DNA of 64,000 nt, from positions 3,162,001-3,226,000 of the forward strand of contig CBDBPL010000007.1 of the NCBI GenBank assembly GCA_965208685.1, written 5' to 3'. Shown piece by piece: positions 9,081 through 18,523 of this stretch (the first letter of the stretch is position 1; every line of letters starts with the position of its first letter). Source of the stretch: JAJEFO01 sp965208685. Lineage in GTDB: Bacteria; Pseudomonadota; Alphaproteobacteria; Rhodobacterales; Rhodobacteraceae. The translations under genes were made by a program, and so were the position numbers. The notes under the pieces are model-generated. The model was not told where the DNA came from. It made no database searches and worked only from the letters and a program-made list of their open reading frames with translations.

Positions 9081-10165
9081 TTCCTAACCTCCCTGAAGCG
9101 TCGAACGCTCTCGACGACACGTCGGCAATCGCTTTCGCTGCCAACGGTGATCCGGAGACAGTCAGGCAGCTTGTAGCCTCGGACCTTTCGAACAAGGATG
9201 CCATCTTCACGGAACACCGCATCACAGGCGTTTGCCGCCTCCTCATCCCGGAAACGGGCCAGGATGAAATTTGCGCTTGACGGGTCCGAAGGTACATCCG
9301 CCTCTGCCAGGGAGCGGGAAAGCCACTCGCGACAGGCGGCATTCTCCTTGGAGCAACGCCTCACCCAGTTCCGGTCGCGTGCAGCGGCAGCGGCGACCGC
9401 GAGTTGAACCGTCGAGAGATTGAAGGGACCCCGCACCCGGTTGAGATTGTCGATTACATGGGCCGGACCATAACCCCAGCCAACCCGGAGCCCGCCCAGT
9501 CCGTAGATCTTGGAGAATGTCCGGGTCATCACGACATTGTCCCGCGCCTCAACCAATTCGGCGCCACCGTCGAAACCCTCCACGTATTCGGCGTAGGCCC
9601 CGTCCAGAACCAGGAGCACGTGGCTCGGCAAGGCTCCCGCAAGCCGGTTGACTTCGCTTGCGTCAATCATGGTGCCCGTGGGATTGGCCGGGTTTGCCAT
9701 GAAGACGAGGCGCGTGCGGTCGGTAACCCCATCCAAGATACGGTCAACGGCCACCTGACGTTCCACTTCGGGCACTTCGACGGGCGCAGCGCCGGCCGCC
9801 ATGGCCGAGATCCGGTACATCGAAAACCCGTGCTCGGTGTGAATCACTTCCGTGCCTTCGCCGCCATAGGCCTGGCAAAGAAAGGAAATCACTTCGTCAG
9901 ATCCGGCGCCGCAGATAACTCGATCCGGGTTCAGGCCATGAACCTCGGCTATTGCATGGCGCAGGTCGGAATGGTCAGCGGACGGGTACCGATGCAATTC
10001 GCGGGCTACGTCGGACCATGCGGCCCTCGCCGACTCGGGCACTCCGAACGGGTTCTCGTTCGACGACAGCTTCAAGACGTCGCTGCGTCCGTCAAGGCGG
10101 CTTTCTCCACCCCGATAGAGCACGATCCGGTCGATGCCGGCCCTTGGAACTGGCGCTTTGGTCAT
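9077..10165 (-). CDS. hisC: Histidinol-phosphate aminotransferase
   Basis: This is a PLP-dependent class II aminotransferase of 362 residues that interconverts imidazole acetol phosphate and histidinol phosphate; members of this branch can also transaminate aromatic precursors, which fits its overlap with tyrC. Seen motifs are KLSSNENPFG near the N-terminus, FMANPANPTGT, the LVLDGAYAEY stretch with the PLP aspartate, and TRTFSKIYGLGGLRVGWGYG with the Schiff-base lysine. The ATG at 10165 gives the usual MTKAPVPRAGI opening; an in-frame ATG at 10192 would add nine residues and cannot be ruled out because neither has a strong ribosome-binding site. Confidence 0.88.
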   Translation of the reverse strand: MTKAPVPRAGIDRIVLYRGGESRLDGRSDVLKLSSNENPFGVPESARAAWSDVARELHRYPSADHSDLRHAIAEVHGLNPDRVICGAGSDEVISFLCQAYGGEGTEVIHTEHGFSMYRISAMAAGAAPVEVPEVERQVAVDRILDGVTDRTRLVFMANPANPTGTMIDASEVNRLAGALPSHVLLVLDGAYAEYVEGFDGGAELVEARDNVVMTRTFSKIYGLGGLRVGWGYGPAHVIDNLNRVRGPFNLSTVQLAVAAAAARDRNWVRRCSKENAACREWLSRSLAEADVPSDPSSANFILARFRDEEAANACDAVFREDGILVRKVRGYKLPDCLRITVGSESDCRRVVESVRRFREVRK

Positions 10166-10192
10166 GGACAGGTCTTTAGCTGCCCCGGGCAT

Positions 10193-10735
10193 GACGTGCC
10201 AGCGCTAACCGCCGTTGCCAAATTGCCGGACCCTCGCGGGACGTCGGCGCGCAGCCCCGACTGGGACGGCCGTTTCCACCGCTCGCGGCGAGCACGTGCC
10301 TCGGCGCGGGCAGGTCCGCATCGCGCCAGATCGTGGTCGCTCGGATCGACGGCGAGGCGGCGCGGTTGCGCGAGGTCTTGCCTCTCGACCGATGAGTCGC
10401 GTATGCGATGCTTGAATGCGTCGAATTGCAGGCGAACCGGATCAACGAGCCCGGCAATTCCCACGAACGGGCCACGTGCACCGCAAATCAGGAACGGCGG
10501 CGCCTCCCGGAACACGTCCTCGAGCCGGAACACGCACCGGAAAAGCGGGGACTGCCGCCAGTCGTTCGGACCGCCGGCGCACCTCCTCCCCAACAGCTCC
10601 GCTTTGGGCGAAAGCGGTGCCAGCCGAGGCACGTCCTTCCCCGATTTCGGGATCGTCTACGTCGTCGAATCGCCTTTGACTCTGTCGGCGCACTCAACCA
10701 TTGTGCCGCCGGCAATCAACGGAAGGGCCGACACC
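10193..10735. other. Spacer between hisC and the 5'-nucleotidase gene, no gene recognised
   Basis: This 543-base divergent spacer has long open frames on both strands, but none has a recognisable motif, a convincing start or codon use separable from GC-rich background. Related genomes often carry chorismate mutase near hisC; I see no remnant of one here. Promoters for both flanking genes should lie within it. Confidence 0.5.
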
Positions 10736-12304
10736 ATGAACACAAGAATCTTCTGCGCCGCCGGGGTTCTGGCGCTTGCAGGCGGCATGGCCTCAGCCGA
10801 TTACAGGCTGACAGTGCTTCACACGAACGACTTTCACGCGCGCTTCGAGCCGATCAGCCGCTTTGATTCAGGCTGCAGTCCGGAAGACAACGAAGAGGGC
10901 AAGTGCTTCGGTGGTTCGGCTCGCCTGGTCAGCGCGATCGAGGCAGCCAAGGCACGGAGTGACAACTACATACTTGTCGATGGCGGAGACCAGTTCCAGG
11001 GCTCGCTGTTCTACACCTACTACAAGGGCAAGGCGGCGGCCGAATTGATGAACCAGATGGAATATGACGCGATGGCCGTGGGCAACCACGAGTTTGACGA
11101 TGGACCGGAAGTTCTGCGCACCTTCGTCGATTCCGTCAACTTTCCGGTCCTGATGGCGAATGCGGACATCGGAAACGAGCCATCCCTCGTCGACGCGGTC
11201 AGCCCGTCGGTGATCCTCGAGCGGGCCGGAGAGCGATTGGGACTGATCGGGCTGACACCTGAAGACAACGACGAACTGGCCTCGCCAGGCCCGAACGTGC
11301 ATTTCAGCGATCCGGTCGAAGCGGTGCGCGACGAAGCCGAACGGCTGGAAGGGATGGGAATCAACAAGATCATCGTCCTGAGCCATTCCGGCATGGCGGT
11401 GGACCTGCGCATTGCAGAGGCCGTACCGCAGGTCGACGTCATTGTCGGAGGGCATGACAACACGCTCTTGTCGAACACCCAAGAACGGGCAGACGGGCCC
11501 TATCCGCTGATGGTCGGCAACACCGCCATCGTGCAGGCCTACGCCTACGCCAAGTTCCTGGGCGAACTGAACGTCACGTTCGACGGCGACGGCAACATTG
11601 TCGAGGCTGTCGGCGAACCGATATTGCTCGATGCAAGCGTGCCCGAGGACGAAGACACCAAGATGAGGATCAGCGAACTGGCAAAGCCGCTCGACGCGAT
11701 CCGGAACAAGGTGGTGGCCGAGGCTGGCGCGTTCATCGAGGGTGATCGGTCGGTCTGCCGAGTCCAGGAATGCCCCATGGGGAATCTTGTCGCCGACTCG
11801 ATGCTGGATCGAGTCCGGGATCAGGGCATCCAGATCGCCATTGCCAATTCAGGAGGCATACGCGCGTCCATAGACAAGGGCGAAGTTACCATGGGCCAGG
11901 TCTTGACCATCCTGCCGTTCCAGAACACCCTGTCGACGTTCCGCATCAAGGGCCAGATCATCATCGACGCGCTCGAAAACGGCGTGAGCCAGGTCGAAGA
12001 TGTCAAGGGCCGTTTTCCGCAGGTGGCGGGGCTGAGCTTCACTTGGGATCCAACCGTCGGCCCGAACGAGGGCAGGATCCAGGAGGTGCTGGTCGGCGGC
12101 GCCGCCATCGATCCCGACGCAGTCTACGGTGTGGTTTCGAACAACTACGTCCGCAACGGCGGTGACGGCTACAGCATGTTCACGACAGACGCTATGGATG
12201 TCTACGACTACGGACCGGACCTGGCCGACGTGCTGGCCGAGTACATGGCCGCACACGGTCCGGTAATGCCGTATGTCGAAGGCAGGATCTCGAGGTCGGA
12301 ATAA
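10736..12304 (+). CDS. Periplasmic 5'-nucleotidase / UshA-like metallophosphoesterase
   Basis: The 522-residue precursor begins with a signal peptide (about 1-20, ending in GGMASA before DYRLTV). The metallophosphoesterase domain (about 22-290) shows the metal-binding boxes TNDFHARF, DGGDQFQGS, GNHEFDDG and GGHDN. The C-terminal 5'-nucleotidase domain (about 320-520) has NSGGIRASIDKG and NYVRNGGDGY, which form the nucleoside pocket. It probably hydrolyses nucleotides or related phosphate esters in the periplasm to salvage nucleosides and phosphate. The start is the ATG at 10736 with GGAAGGG nine bases upstream; the frame is open far upstream but without similarity. It stands alone, with no obvious operon partner. 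Confidence 0.9.
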   Translation: MNTRIFCAAGVLALAGGMASADYRLTVLHTNDFHARFEPISRFDSGCSPEDNEEGKCFGGSARLVSAIEAAKARSDNYILVDGGDQFQGSLFYTYYKGKAAAELMNQMEYDAMAVGNHEFDDGPEVLRTFVDSVNFPVLMANADIGNEPSLVDAVSPSVILERAGERLGLIGLTPEDNDELASPGPNVHFSDPVEAVRDEAERLEGMGINKIIVLSHSGMAVDLRIAEAVPQVDVIVGGHDNTLLSNTQERADGPYPLMVGNTAIVQAYAYAKFLGELNVTFDGDGNIVEAVGEPILLDASVPEDEDTKMRISELAKPLDAIRNKVVAEAGAFIEGDRSVCRVQECPMGNLVADSMLDRVRDQGIQIAIANSGGIRASIDKGEVTMGQVLTILPFQNTLSTFRIKGQIIIDALENGVSQVEDVKGRFPQVAGLSFTWDPTVGPNEGRIQEVLVGGAAIDPDAVYGVVSNNYVRNGGDGYSMFTTDAMDVYDYGPDLADVLAEYMAAHGPVMPYVEGRISRSE

Positions 12305-12918
12305 GCGCGGACATTGCGCCGTTGACGCAGCTCGGCATGCGCATTGTGCGCCCTTGCCAAGCTGCTGGCGAGTGCAACGGTAGGCTTCTGCTGGAATTCG
12401 CCTTGTCCTGGCTGGGATTTCCCGGACTGCCTCGATCCGACTGAGCAGGGTTGTCCCGGCTTGCTCCGGTCAAATGACGGGAGTTCGGACCTTGCGCACG
12501 GTTGACGCCGCACGCCTCCGACGGGTGCGGCGTCCGTGTGCGCGGCGGCGGTCTTGAGTTCTGGCCCCGTGATCAGGCCGCCGGCACCGGATGCGCAGGG
12601 CAGGGTTTCGGGCATGAAATGCCGGACTTGGCGTGAAAGGCGGGCGACCTCGCCTCCGGTTTGCAGGCCACATCTGACAAGGGCGCGTTCCGGGAGAGAG
12701 CGTGCGGGCACAGCGCCGTTCGCACGCTCGGTCGGAAGCGCGGGTGGCAGCCTCCTTCCGCAATCAGAACCGGCCCGGCGCTTTCCGGCATCCGGGCGCC
12801 ATGCCCTTGAACTGCCGCCCGGGCCGGATCCTGCGCTGTTCGGCGTCGGCTGGCGTTGCGTCGGCGCGGCGAACTTGCGCAGGCGGCGTCCGAGGCATCA
12901 ACCCCGAGTATGGACCGG
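12305..12918. other. Convergent spacer of 614 bases, no gene recognised
   Basis: The stretch lies between the ends of two convergent genes. Open frames on both strands are Arg-, Pro- and Ala-rich and look like GC-driven artefacts. No tRNA or known structured RNA was recognised. Confidence 0.5.
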
Positions 12919-14418
12919 TCAGTCCATGGCCTTGAAGGCGAATTCACCGCCCTCCTTGATGCCAGAAAACCAGCGCGCGGTAACTGTCTTGGTCCTGGTG
13001 TAGAAGCGGAACGCATCAGGCCCGTACTGGTTCAAGTCGCCAAAGGCAGACCGTTTCCATCCGCCAAAGGTGTAATAGGAGAGCGGTACGGGAATCGGGA
13101 AGTTGATGCCCACCATGCCGACGTTCACACGGTGCGCGAAGTCTCGTGCCGCGTCGCCGTCAGCGGTGAAGATGGCGGTGCCGTTCCCGTAGGTGTTGTC
13201 CATGGTCAGCTTCAGCGCGTCCTCGTAGCTTTCGGTCCGCACTTGGCTCAGGACCGGACCAAAGATCTCTTCCTTGTAGATGTCCATCTCGGGTGTCACG
13301 CTGTCAAAGAGCGTCGGGCCGACGAAGAAGCCTTCCTCGTAGCCCTGAAGCGCGAAGTCCCGACCGTCAGCCACGAGCGTAGCCCCCTGCTCCACGCCCT
13401 TGTCGATGAGGCCCGTCACGCGCTCCTTGCTGGCCTTGGTGATGAGCGGCCCGAAATCCACATCTTCGCCAGCCGTATATGGTCCGACCTTGAGTTTTTC
13501 TATTCTCGGCACAAGACGCTCAATCAGCGCGTCGGCGGTCCGCTCCCCCACCGGCACCGCGACCGAAACGGCCATGCAACGTTCGCCGGCAGCGCCGTAG
13601 CCGGAACCGACCAACGCATCCGCTGCCTTGTCAAGGTCGGCGTCGGGCATGACGATCATGTGGTTCTTCGCCCCGCCAAAGCACTGCGCACGTTTCCCGT
13701 TCGAGCAGGCACGGCCATAAATGTACTCCGCGATCGGTGTCGAACCGACGAAAGCCACGCCTTGAACGGTTTCGTTGTCGAGGATGGCATCCACGGCTTC
13801 CTTGTCTCCATTCACAACCTGGAGCACGCCATCTGGCAAACCGGCCTCCTTCAGGAGATCGGCGAGAAGAAGCGAGGCAGACGGGCAGCGCTCCGACGGC
13901 TTCAAGACCATCGCATTGCCGCAGGAAATTGCCGGTGCCAGTTTCCACAGGGGAATCATGGCCGGAAAATTGAACGGGGTGATGCCTGCCACGACGCCCA
14001 GGGGCTGGCGCATCGAATAAAGATCGATGCCAGGTCCACCGTCATTCGTGAACTCGCCCTTGAGCAGTGCGGGCGTGCCCATGCAGACCTCGACGACCTC
14101 GAGGCCCCGCTGCACGTCGCCGCGGCCGTCGGGAAGGGTCTTGCCATGCTCGCGGCTCACCGCCTCGGCCAGCGTGTCCATGTTCTCGACAATGAGCCGG
14201 CCAAGCGCCATCATCACTCGCGCACGCCGCTGCGGGTTCGTTGCCGCCCAGCCAACCTGCGCCTCGGCTGCTCTGGCCACGGCCTCGTTCACTTCCTCGG
14301 CGCTGGCAAGCGGGACACGTGCCTGAACCTCGCCGGTTGCAGGATTGTACACGTCGCCGAACCGGCCCGAATTTCCCTTGACGCGCTTGCCATCGATGTA
14401 GTGGCTGAGTTCTTCCAT
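12919..14418 (-). CDS. mmsA: CoA-acylating methylmalonate-semialdehyde dehydrogenase
   Basis: The 499-residue enzyme oxidises methylmalonate semialdehyde or malonate semialdehyde to propionyl-CoA or acetyl-CoA, in valine, inositol and beta-alanine catabolism. It is a full-length aldehyde dehydrogenase: ITPFNFPAMIPLWKLAPAI (about 145-165), VGSTPIAEYIY, and the catalytic cysteine in GERCMAVSVAV (about 280-290); the C-terminus keeps NYGNGTA-like and PLSYYTFGGWKRS sequences. The ATG at 14418 has GGGAGGG before it. It is divergent from the CBS-domain gene. Its propionyl-CoA product would feed the pcc/mcm module found about 22 kb away. Confidence 0.92.
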   Translation of the reverse strand: MEELSHYIDGKRVKGNSGRFGDVYNPATGEVQARVPLASAEEVNEAVARAAEAQVGWAATNPQRRARVMMALGRLIVENMDTLAEAVSREHGKTLPDGRGDVQRGLEVVEVCMGTPALLKGEFTNDGGPGIDLYSMRQPLGVVAGITPFNFPAMIPLWKLAPAISCGNAMVLKPSERCPSASLLLADLLKEAGLPDGVLQVVNGDKEAVDAILDNETVQGVAFVGSTPIAEYIYGRACSNGKRAQCFGGAKNHMIVMPDADLDKAADALVGSGYGAAGERCMAVSVAVPVGERTADALIERLVPRIEKLKVGPYTAGEDVDFGPLITKASKERVTGLIDKGVEQGATLVADGRDFALQGYEEGFFVGPTLFDSVTPEMDIYKEEIFGPVLSQVRTESYEDALKLTMDNTYGNGTAIFTADGDAARDFAHRVNVGMVGINFPIPVPLSYYTFGGWKRSAFGDLNQYGPDAFRFYTRTKTVTARWFSGIKEGGEFAFKAMD

Positions 14419-14564
14419 CGCACCCTCCCAAATCGTTGCCCAAGAATACGACAAGGGAAACGAGAGGAAAAGTGGCAGGGTGCGACAGTTCCGAAACTTG
14501 ACAGACCGGCGCACACGGTGACACCTTCGGAAAGACCACAGGCCTTTGGATTGGAGAGAGACAA

Positions 14565-14996
14565 ATGCTCGTACGCCAGATCCTCGCAATGACCGGCGGG
14601 CCGGACGTCGTGACCATTGAACCGGAAGCTTCGGTGGCGGACGCCGCGCAGCTGCTGTCAAGAAAGCGAATCGGCGCATTGGTTGTCTGCAATGCAGATC
14701 GGCCTGTCGGCATGCTGTCCGAGCGCGACATAGTTCGCGAACTGGGACGGCGCGGCGAAGTCTGCCTCAAGGAGAAGGTGTCGGACATGATGACCCAAAA
14801 GGTCATCAGCTGCACGGCGGACCAAAGCGCCAATCATGTTCTTCAGCAGATGACCGACGGCAGGTTCCGGCACATGCCAGTGATGGATGGCGAACGCATG
14901 ATCGGGCTGATTTCGATCGGCGATGTCGTGAAGGCCAGGCTCTCCGAACTCACGATGGAGAAAGACGCGCTTGAGGGCATGATCAAGGGCTACTGA
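14565..14996 (+). CDS. Two-CBS-domain protein
   Basis: The 143-residue protein is made of two CBS domains (about 8-65 and 73-130), with ADAAQLLSRKRIGALVV and HMPVMDGERMIGLISIGDVVK marking each. Such stand-alone pairs bind adenosyl nucleotides and regulate partner proteins, but the partner is not evident here. A GGAGAG site precedes the ATG. The gene is divergent from mmsA. Confidence 0.88.
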   Translation: MLVRQILAMTGGPDVVTIEPEASVADAAQLLSRKRIGALVVCNADRPVGMLSERDIVRELGRRGEVCLKEKVSDMMTQKVISCTADQSANHVLQQMTDGRFRHMPVMDGERMIGLISIGDVVKARLSELTMEKDALEGMIKGY

Positions 14997-15181
14997 ATCA
15001 CGGCAATCTCGATTCGGCACCCGTATCAAACGGCAACGTATTCTCGATCACGTGCAGGAAGCCCGCGCAGGTCGAGCGCCAGATGACAACGCCCGAATTG
15101 TCAGGCACCCCCGCCTTTCGCTTGAGGCCCGGTGGCGCACATGGCAGGGATGCTCCCGGAGCGTCGACAAGGAGAACAGAA

Positions 15182-15685
15182 TTGCGCATCGCGCTTTATC
15201 CCGGCACCTTCGACCCGGTCACGTTGGGCCATCTGGACATCATCACGCGGGCCACCGCCCTGGTCGACCGCCTCGTGATTGGCGTCGCCATCAACAGCGA
15301 CAAGAACCCGCTCTTTGCGCTTGAGGAACGCGTCTCGATGATCACGGCAGAATGCCGCGGCGTGTCGGAGCAAACCGGCTGCGAGATAAAGGTTCATCCA
15401 TTCGACAACCTTCTGGTTGACTGCGCGCGAGACGTGGGCGCCAATCTCATTGTACGGGGTCTTCGTGCGGTGGCGGACTTTGAATACGAGTATCAGATGG
15501 TCGGCATGAACCGCACACTCGACTCAGGAATCGAAACCGTGTTTCTCATGGCCGAAGCGCAGCATCAGGCCATAGCGTCGAAGCTCGTGAAGGAAATCGC
15601 GCGGCTTGGCGGTGACGTCTCGCGCTTCGTGACCCCGACAGTCAGGGAGGCGCTCATCAGGCAGCTGCGCGATCACGCAAGTTGA
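15182..15685 (+). CDS. coaD: Phosphopantetheine adenylyltransferase
   Basis: CoaD transfers AMP from ATP to 4'-phosphopantetheine, the penultimate step of coenzyme A synthesis. The 167-residue protein has the nucleotidyltransferase signature YPGTFDPVTLGHLDII at the N-terminus (about residues 5-20), RGLRAVADFEYEYQM in the middle and the C-terminal ISS-type region as IASKLVKEIARLGGDVS. The start is TTG at 15182, supported by AAGGAGA six bases upstream and by the usual position of MRIALYPGTF; the frame continues upstream without similarity. Confidence 0.93.
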   Translation: MRIALYPGTFDPVTLGHLDIITRATALVDRLVIGVAINSDKNPLFALEERVSMITAECRGVSEQTGCEIKVHPFDNLLVDCARDVGANLIVRGLRAVADFEYEYQMVGMNRTLDSGIETVFLMAEAQHQAIASKLVKEIARLGGDVSRFVTPTVREALIRQLRDHAS

Positions 15686-15851
15686 CCGATGACGCAACTC
15701 GCCCCTGTCTCCACCATCCTGCATAGCCGGACCATGCCATTGGCAAGTGACTGCGCCTGACCGCATCGGGATTCACAGCGCCAGACGCGTCCGGCCCCGC
15801 GCGCTTGCGGCCGAATCCGGGAATGGCAAGCGGACCAGGAGGGAGACGGCG

Positions 15852-16166
15852 CTACAGTTCCTCCATTAGCTGGGTCTTTGCGACTCCGAGCAGATCGTTC
15901 ATCTTGGAACGGATGTCTTCTTTGCTGGCAAGGTCCCCGAGATCGCCCGCGACCTTCCGGAGCACATCGTCGTCTCCCGGCTCTTCGAAGTCCGCCTTGA
16001 CGACTTCCGACGCGTACGCATTCGCCTCGTCGTCCGACTTGCCGAGCAAATCGGCGGCCCACAGGCCGAGAAGCTTGTTGCGGCGTGCCTCCGCCTTGAA
16101 CTGCATTTCGGCGTCGCGTGCGAACTTGGCTTCAAAGGCGTCCTCGCGCTCATCAAATGTGCTCAT
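15852..16166 (-). CDS. DUF1476 protein, F1-ATPase zeta inhibitor
   Basis: The 104-residue helical protein matches DUF1476, identified in Paracoccus denitrificans as the zeta subunit that inhibits the F1Fo-ATP synthase. The N-terminal inhibitory segment reads MSTFDEREDAFEAKFARD, followed by a four-helix-like body with RRNKLLGLWAADLLG. The first ATG of this pattern is at 16166 with a GAGCAGGA site. It lies divergently next to purC, away from ATP synthase genes. Confidence 0.88.
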   Translation of the reverse strand: MSTFDEREDAFEAKFARDAEMQFKAEARRNKLLGLWAADLLGKSDDEANAYASEVVKADFEEPGDDDVLRKVAGDLGDLASKEDIRSKMNDLLGVAKTQLMEEL

Positions 16167-16341
16167 TCCTGCTCGTCCCTGGCTAAGAATTGGACATGCT
16201 CTCATATGGCGGCAAGTCTGCCCGACCACAAGGGGCACAAATGCACGAATTCGCCCGCTTGCCGCTATGCGCGCTTTGCCCTAAACGTAATCGGATTCCG
16301 CCAGTTGCAGCATCGGGCGGAAATCGATTTCTGGAGTCGCA

Positions 16342-17103
16342 ATGTCACGTCGCAAGAAAATCTACGAAGGCAAGGCCAAGATCATGTATGAAGGTCCCGA
16401 GCCTGGCACCCTCGTGCAGTATTTCAAGGACGATGCGACTGCCTTCAACGCGAAGAAGAAGGAAGTGATCGACGGCAAAGGGGTGCTGAACAACCGGCTC
16501 TCGGAGTTCTTCATGAGCGGCTTGAACCAGATCGGAGTGCCGACACACTTCATCCGCCGCATCAACATGCGTGAGCAATTGATTCGCCTTGTCGAGATCA
16601 TTCCGCTGGAAGTGGTCGTTCGAATCCATGCGGCCGGGACCCTGTCCGAGCGACTTGGCATCGAGGAAGGAACGCTTCTGCCTCGACCTATCGTGGAGTT
16701 TTGCCTCAAGGATGATGCGCTTGGCGATCCTCTGGTGTCGGAAGAGCACATTGTCGCGTTTGGCTGGGCGTCACAGCATGATCTTGACGACATGATCGCG
16801 CTGGCATTGCGGGTCAACGATTTCCTGTCCGGTTGCATGCTGGCTGTTGGAATCCGCCTCGTCGACTTCAAGATCGAGGTTGGGCGCGTTTGGGATGGCG
16901 ATTTTCAGCGATTGATCGTGGCCGACGAGATCAGCCCTGATTCCTGTCGCCTGTGGGACATCGAGTCCGGCCAGAAGTTTGACAAGGACGTCTTTCGTCG
17001 TGATCTGGGAAATCTTGCGGACGCTTACACGGAAGTGGCGCGCCGCCTCGGCGTCCTGCCGTCCAATGTCATGCACACGACCAAACCCAAGCTGGTCAAC
17101 TGA
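16342..17103 (+). CDS. purC: Phosphoribosylaminoimidazole-succinocarboxamide (SAICAR) synthase
   Basis: PurC joins CAIR and aspartate with ATP in purine synthesis. The 253-residue product starts RKKIYEGKAKIMYEG and contains DDATAFNAKKKEVIDGKGVLNN, the substrate loop region, RLGIEEGTLLPRPIVEF, and the acid site LVDFKIEVGR and VADEISPDSCRLWD. One oddity is VVVRIHAAGT at about residues 94-103, where the family usually has R-N-x-A-A-G-S/T; the arginine is kept but the asparagine is Ile. It is followed after 410 bases by purS and purQ on the same strand. Confidence 0.93.
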   Translation: MSRRKKIYEGKAKIMYEGPEPGTLVQYFKDDATAFNAKKKEVIDGKGVLNNRLSEFFMSGLNQIGVPTHFIRRINMREQLIRLVEIIPLEVVVRIHAAGTLSERLGIEEGTLLPRPIVEFCLKDDALGDPLVSEEHIVAFGWASQHDLDDMIALALRVNDFLSGCMLAVGIRLVDFKIEVGRVWDGDFQRLIVADEISPDSCRLWDIESGQKFDKDVFRRDLGNLADAYTEVARRLGVLPSNVMHTTKPKLVN

Positions 17104-17513
17104 CGGCCGCGAACAGCATGTGCGCCGGACGGTTCACGGCCCGAACGGGTGCATGGGACGCCGCACAGGCCTTCCCGACCGCCTGACCCCGCATCAACCG
17201 GGACATCCCAGTCGCCGTCCCCTGCAATGCCGATCGCCAAAGGGTGTCGCATGCAAGCACCGCATCGTGGCACAGGTTGCAGCGGTTGGACAATTTCCGC
17301 GAAATCCGCGATATGACGGTGACACCAACCAAGTGCGTGGCGAATGGGAACAGTGTCAGCGACCCCTCCCTGAAGGGATGGGCTTGAGGAACGAAAGTTC
17401 CGAGGGCCCGTGCTGACCAGCACAGGAAAGGAGACTGTCATCCAATCCACCCTGAACCATACGTTGAAGACCAACCCCGGGATGCTTCCTCAGTCCCGGG
17501 CTCGTGAAGATTC
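17104..17513 (+). other. purC-purS spacer with several hairpins
   Basis: No protein gene is convincing here. The 3' half can fold: a small stem with TGAA loop near 17368-17379, a GGAAC/GTTCC stem closed by a GAAA tetraloop (17388-17401), and a 7-bp stem CCCGGGA/TCCCGGG with an 11-base loop (17476-17500) just before the purS start. It could be a purS leader or a processed operon spacer. I do not recognise a known riboswitch. Confidence 0.4.
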
Positions 17514-17753
17514 ATGAAGGTGCGCGCAGCAATCATGCTCAAGACCGGCGTTCTTGATCCTCAGGGCGAGGCAATTCGTCACGCCTTGGGCACGCTTGGC
17601 TTCGACGGCGTCGAAAGCGTCCGGCAAGGCAAGATCATCGAACTCGACCTTGCGGAAACTGACGCGAAACGGGCTGAGGCCGAGGTGGAGCGGATGTGCG
17701 AGGCGCTCCTCGCCAATACCGTCATCGAAAGCTACGAGGTGGAGTTGCCCTGA
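17514..17753 (+). CDS. purS: FGAM synthase, PurS subunit
   Basis: The 79-residue protein is the small structural subunit that links PurL and PurQ in the three-subunit formylglycinamidine ribonucleotide synthase. It has the family's opening MKVRAAIMLKTGVLDPQGEAI and the GKIIELDLAE and ANTVIESYEVEL segments. It is followed by purQ after 70 bases; purL is not in the window. Confidence 0.92.
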   Translation: MKVRAAIMLKTGVLDPQGEAIRHALGTLGFDGVESVRQGKIIELDLAETDAKRAEAEVERMCEALLANTVIESYEVELP

Positions 17754-17823
17754 TGCGAACCGCCGTACTGAGCAAATGCAGTCAGCGGCCCCTCCTTGAT
17801 GGGGCATTCTGCGGGGTGGACTG

Positions 17824-18492
17824 TTGAAGGCGGCAGTACTGGTCTTCCCGGGATCGAATTGCGACCGCGATCTCGAGACGGCATTCCGGAACGCCGGTTT
17901 CAAGGTCGAGATGGTCTGGCACAAGGACACCGGGCTTCCGGCAGACGTTGACATCGTCGGCGTACCCGGCGGGTTCTCTTTCGGCGACTATCTGCGCAGC
18001 GGCGCGATTGCCGCCCGATCTCCAATCGTCGGAGCCCTGATGACGCATGTCAAAAGGGGCGGCCATGCCATCGGCATCTGCAACGGATTCCAGGTGCTGC
18101 TGGAAACCGGCCTGCTGCCAGGCGCACTCATGCGCAACGCGGGGATCAGATTCATCTGCAGGCCTGCAGAGCTAGAAGTGGCGACGACAGGCAGCGACTT
18201 TACCAAGGGCTACGCGCATGGCTCGACGGCGACCTTCCCTGTCGCCCATCACGACGGGAACTACCAAGCGACGGAAGAGATACGCACGGCGCTCATTTCC
18301 GAGGACCGGATCGCGTTCCGCTACAAGTCGGACATAAACGGTTCGGCTGATCGAATTGCCGGAATACTCTCAAGGAATCGCCGCGTGCTGGGCTTGATGC
18401 CGCATCCGGAACGCGCCGCGGATCCTGTTCTTGGCCTGACGGACGGCGCGGTCCTGTTCAACGCCCTAGCCGCCGGCGCCGCTGACGCTTGA
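17824..18492 (+). CDS. purQ: FGAM synthase, PurQ glutaminase subunit
   Basis: PurQ (222 residues) is the class I glutamine amidotransferase that supplies ammonia to PurL. The N-terminus reads VLVFPGSNCDRD, the oxyanion region VGVPGGFSFGDYLRSGAIA, the nucleophile is in AIGICNGFQVLLE (Cys near 86), and the His/Glu pair is in LMPHPERA near the end. The start is TTG at 17824, the only initiation codon that places MKAAVLVFPG at the N-terminus. Confidence 0.93.
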   Translation: MKAAVLVFPGSNCDRDLETAFRNAGFKVEMVWHKDTGLPADVDIVGVPGGFSFGDYLRSGAIAARSPIVGALMTHVKRGGHAIGICNGFQVLLETGLLPGALMRNAGIRFICRPAELEVATTGSDFTKGYAHGSTATFPVAHHDGNYQATEEIRTALISEDRIAFRYKSDINGSADRIAGILSRNRRVLGLMPHPERAADPVLGLTDGAVLFNALAAGAADA

Positions 18493-18523
18493 GGCAATCG
18501 CGGCCACGCTCTAGACTCACGCC

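Noticed and set aside
10193..10735. Chorismate mutase remnant upstream of hisC
   Set aside because: No frame shows chorismate mutase residues.
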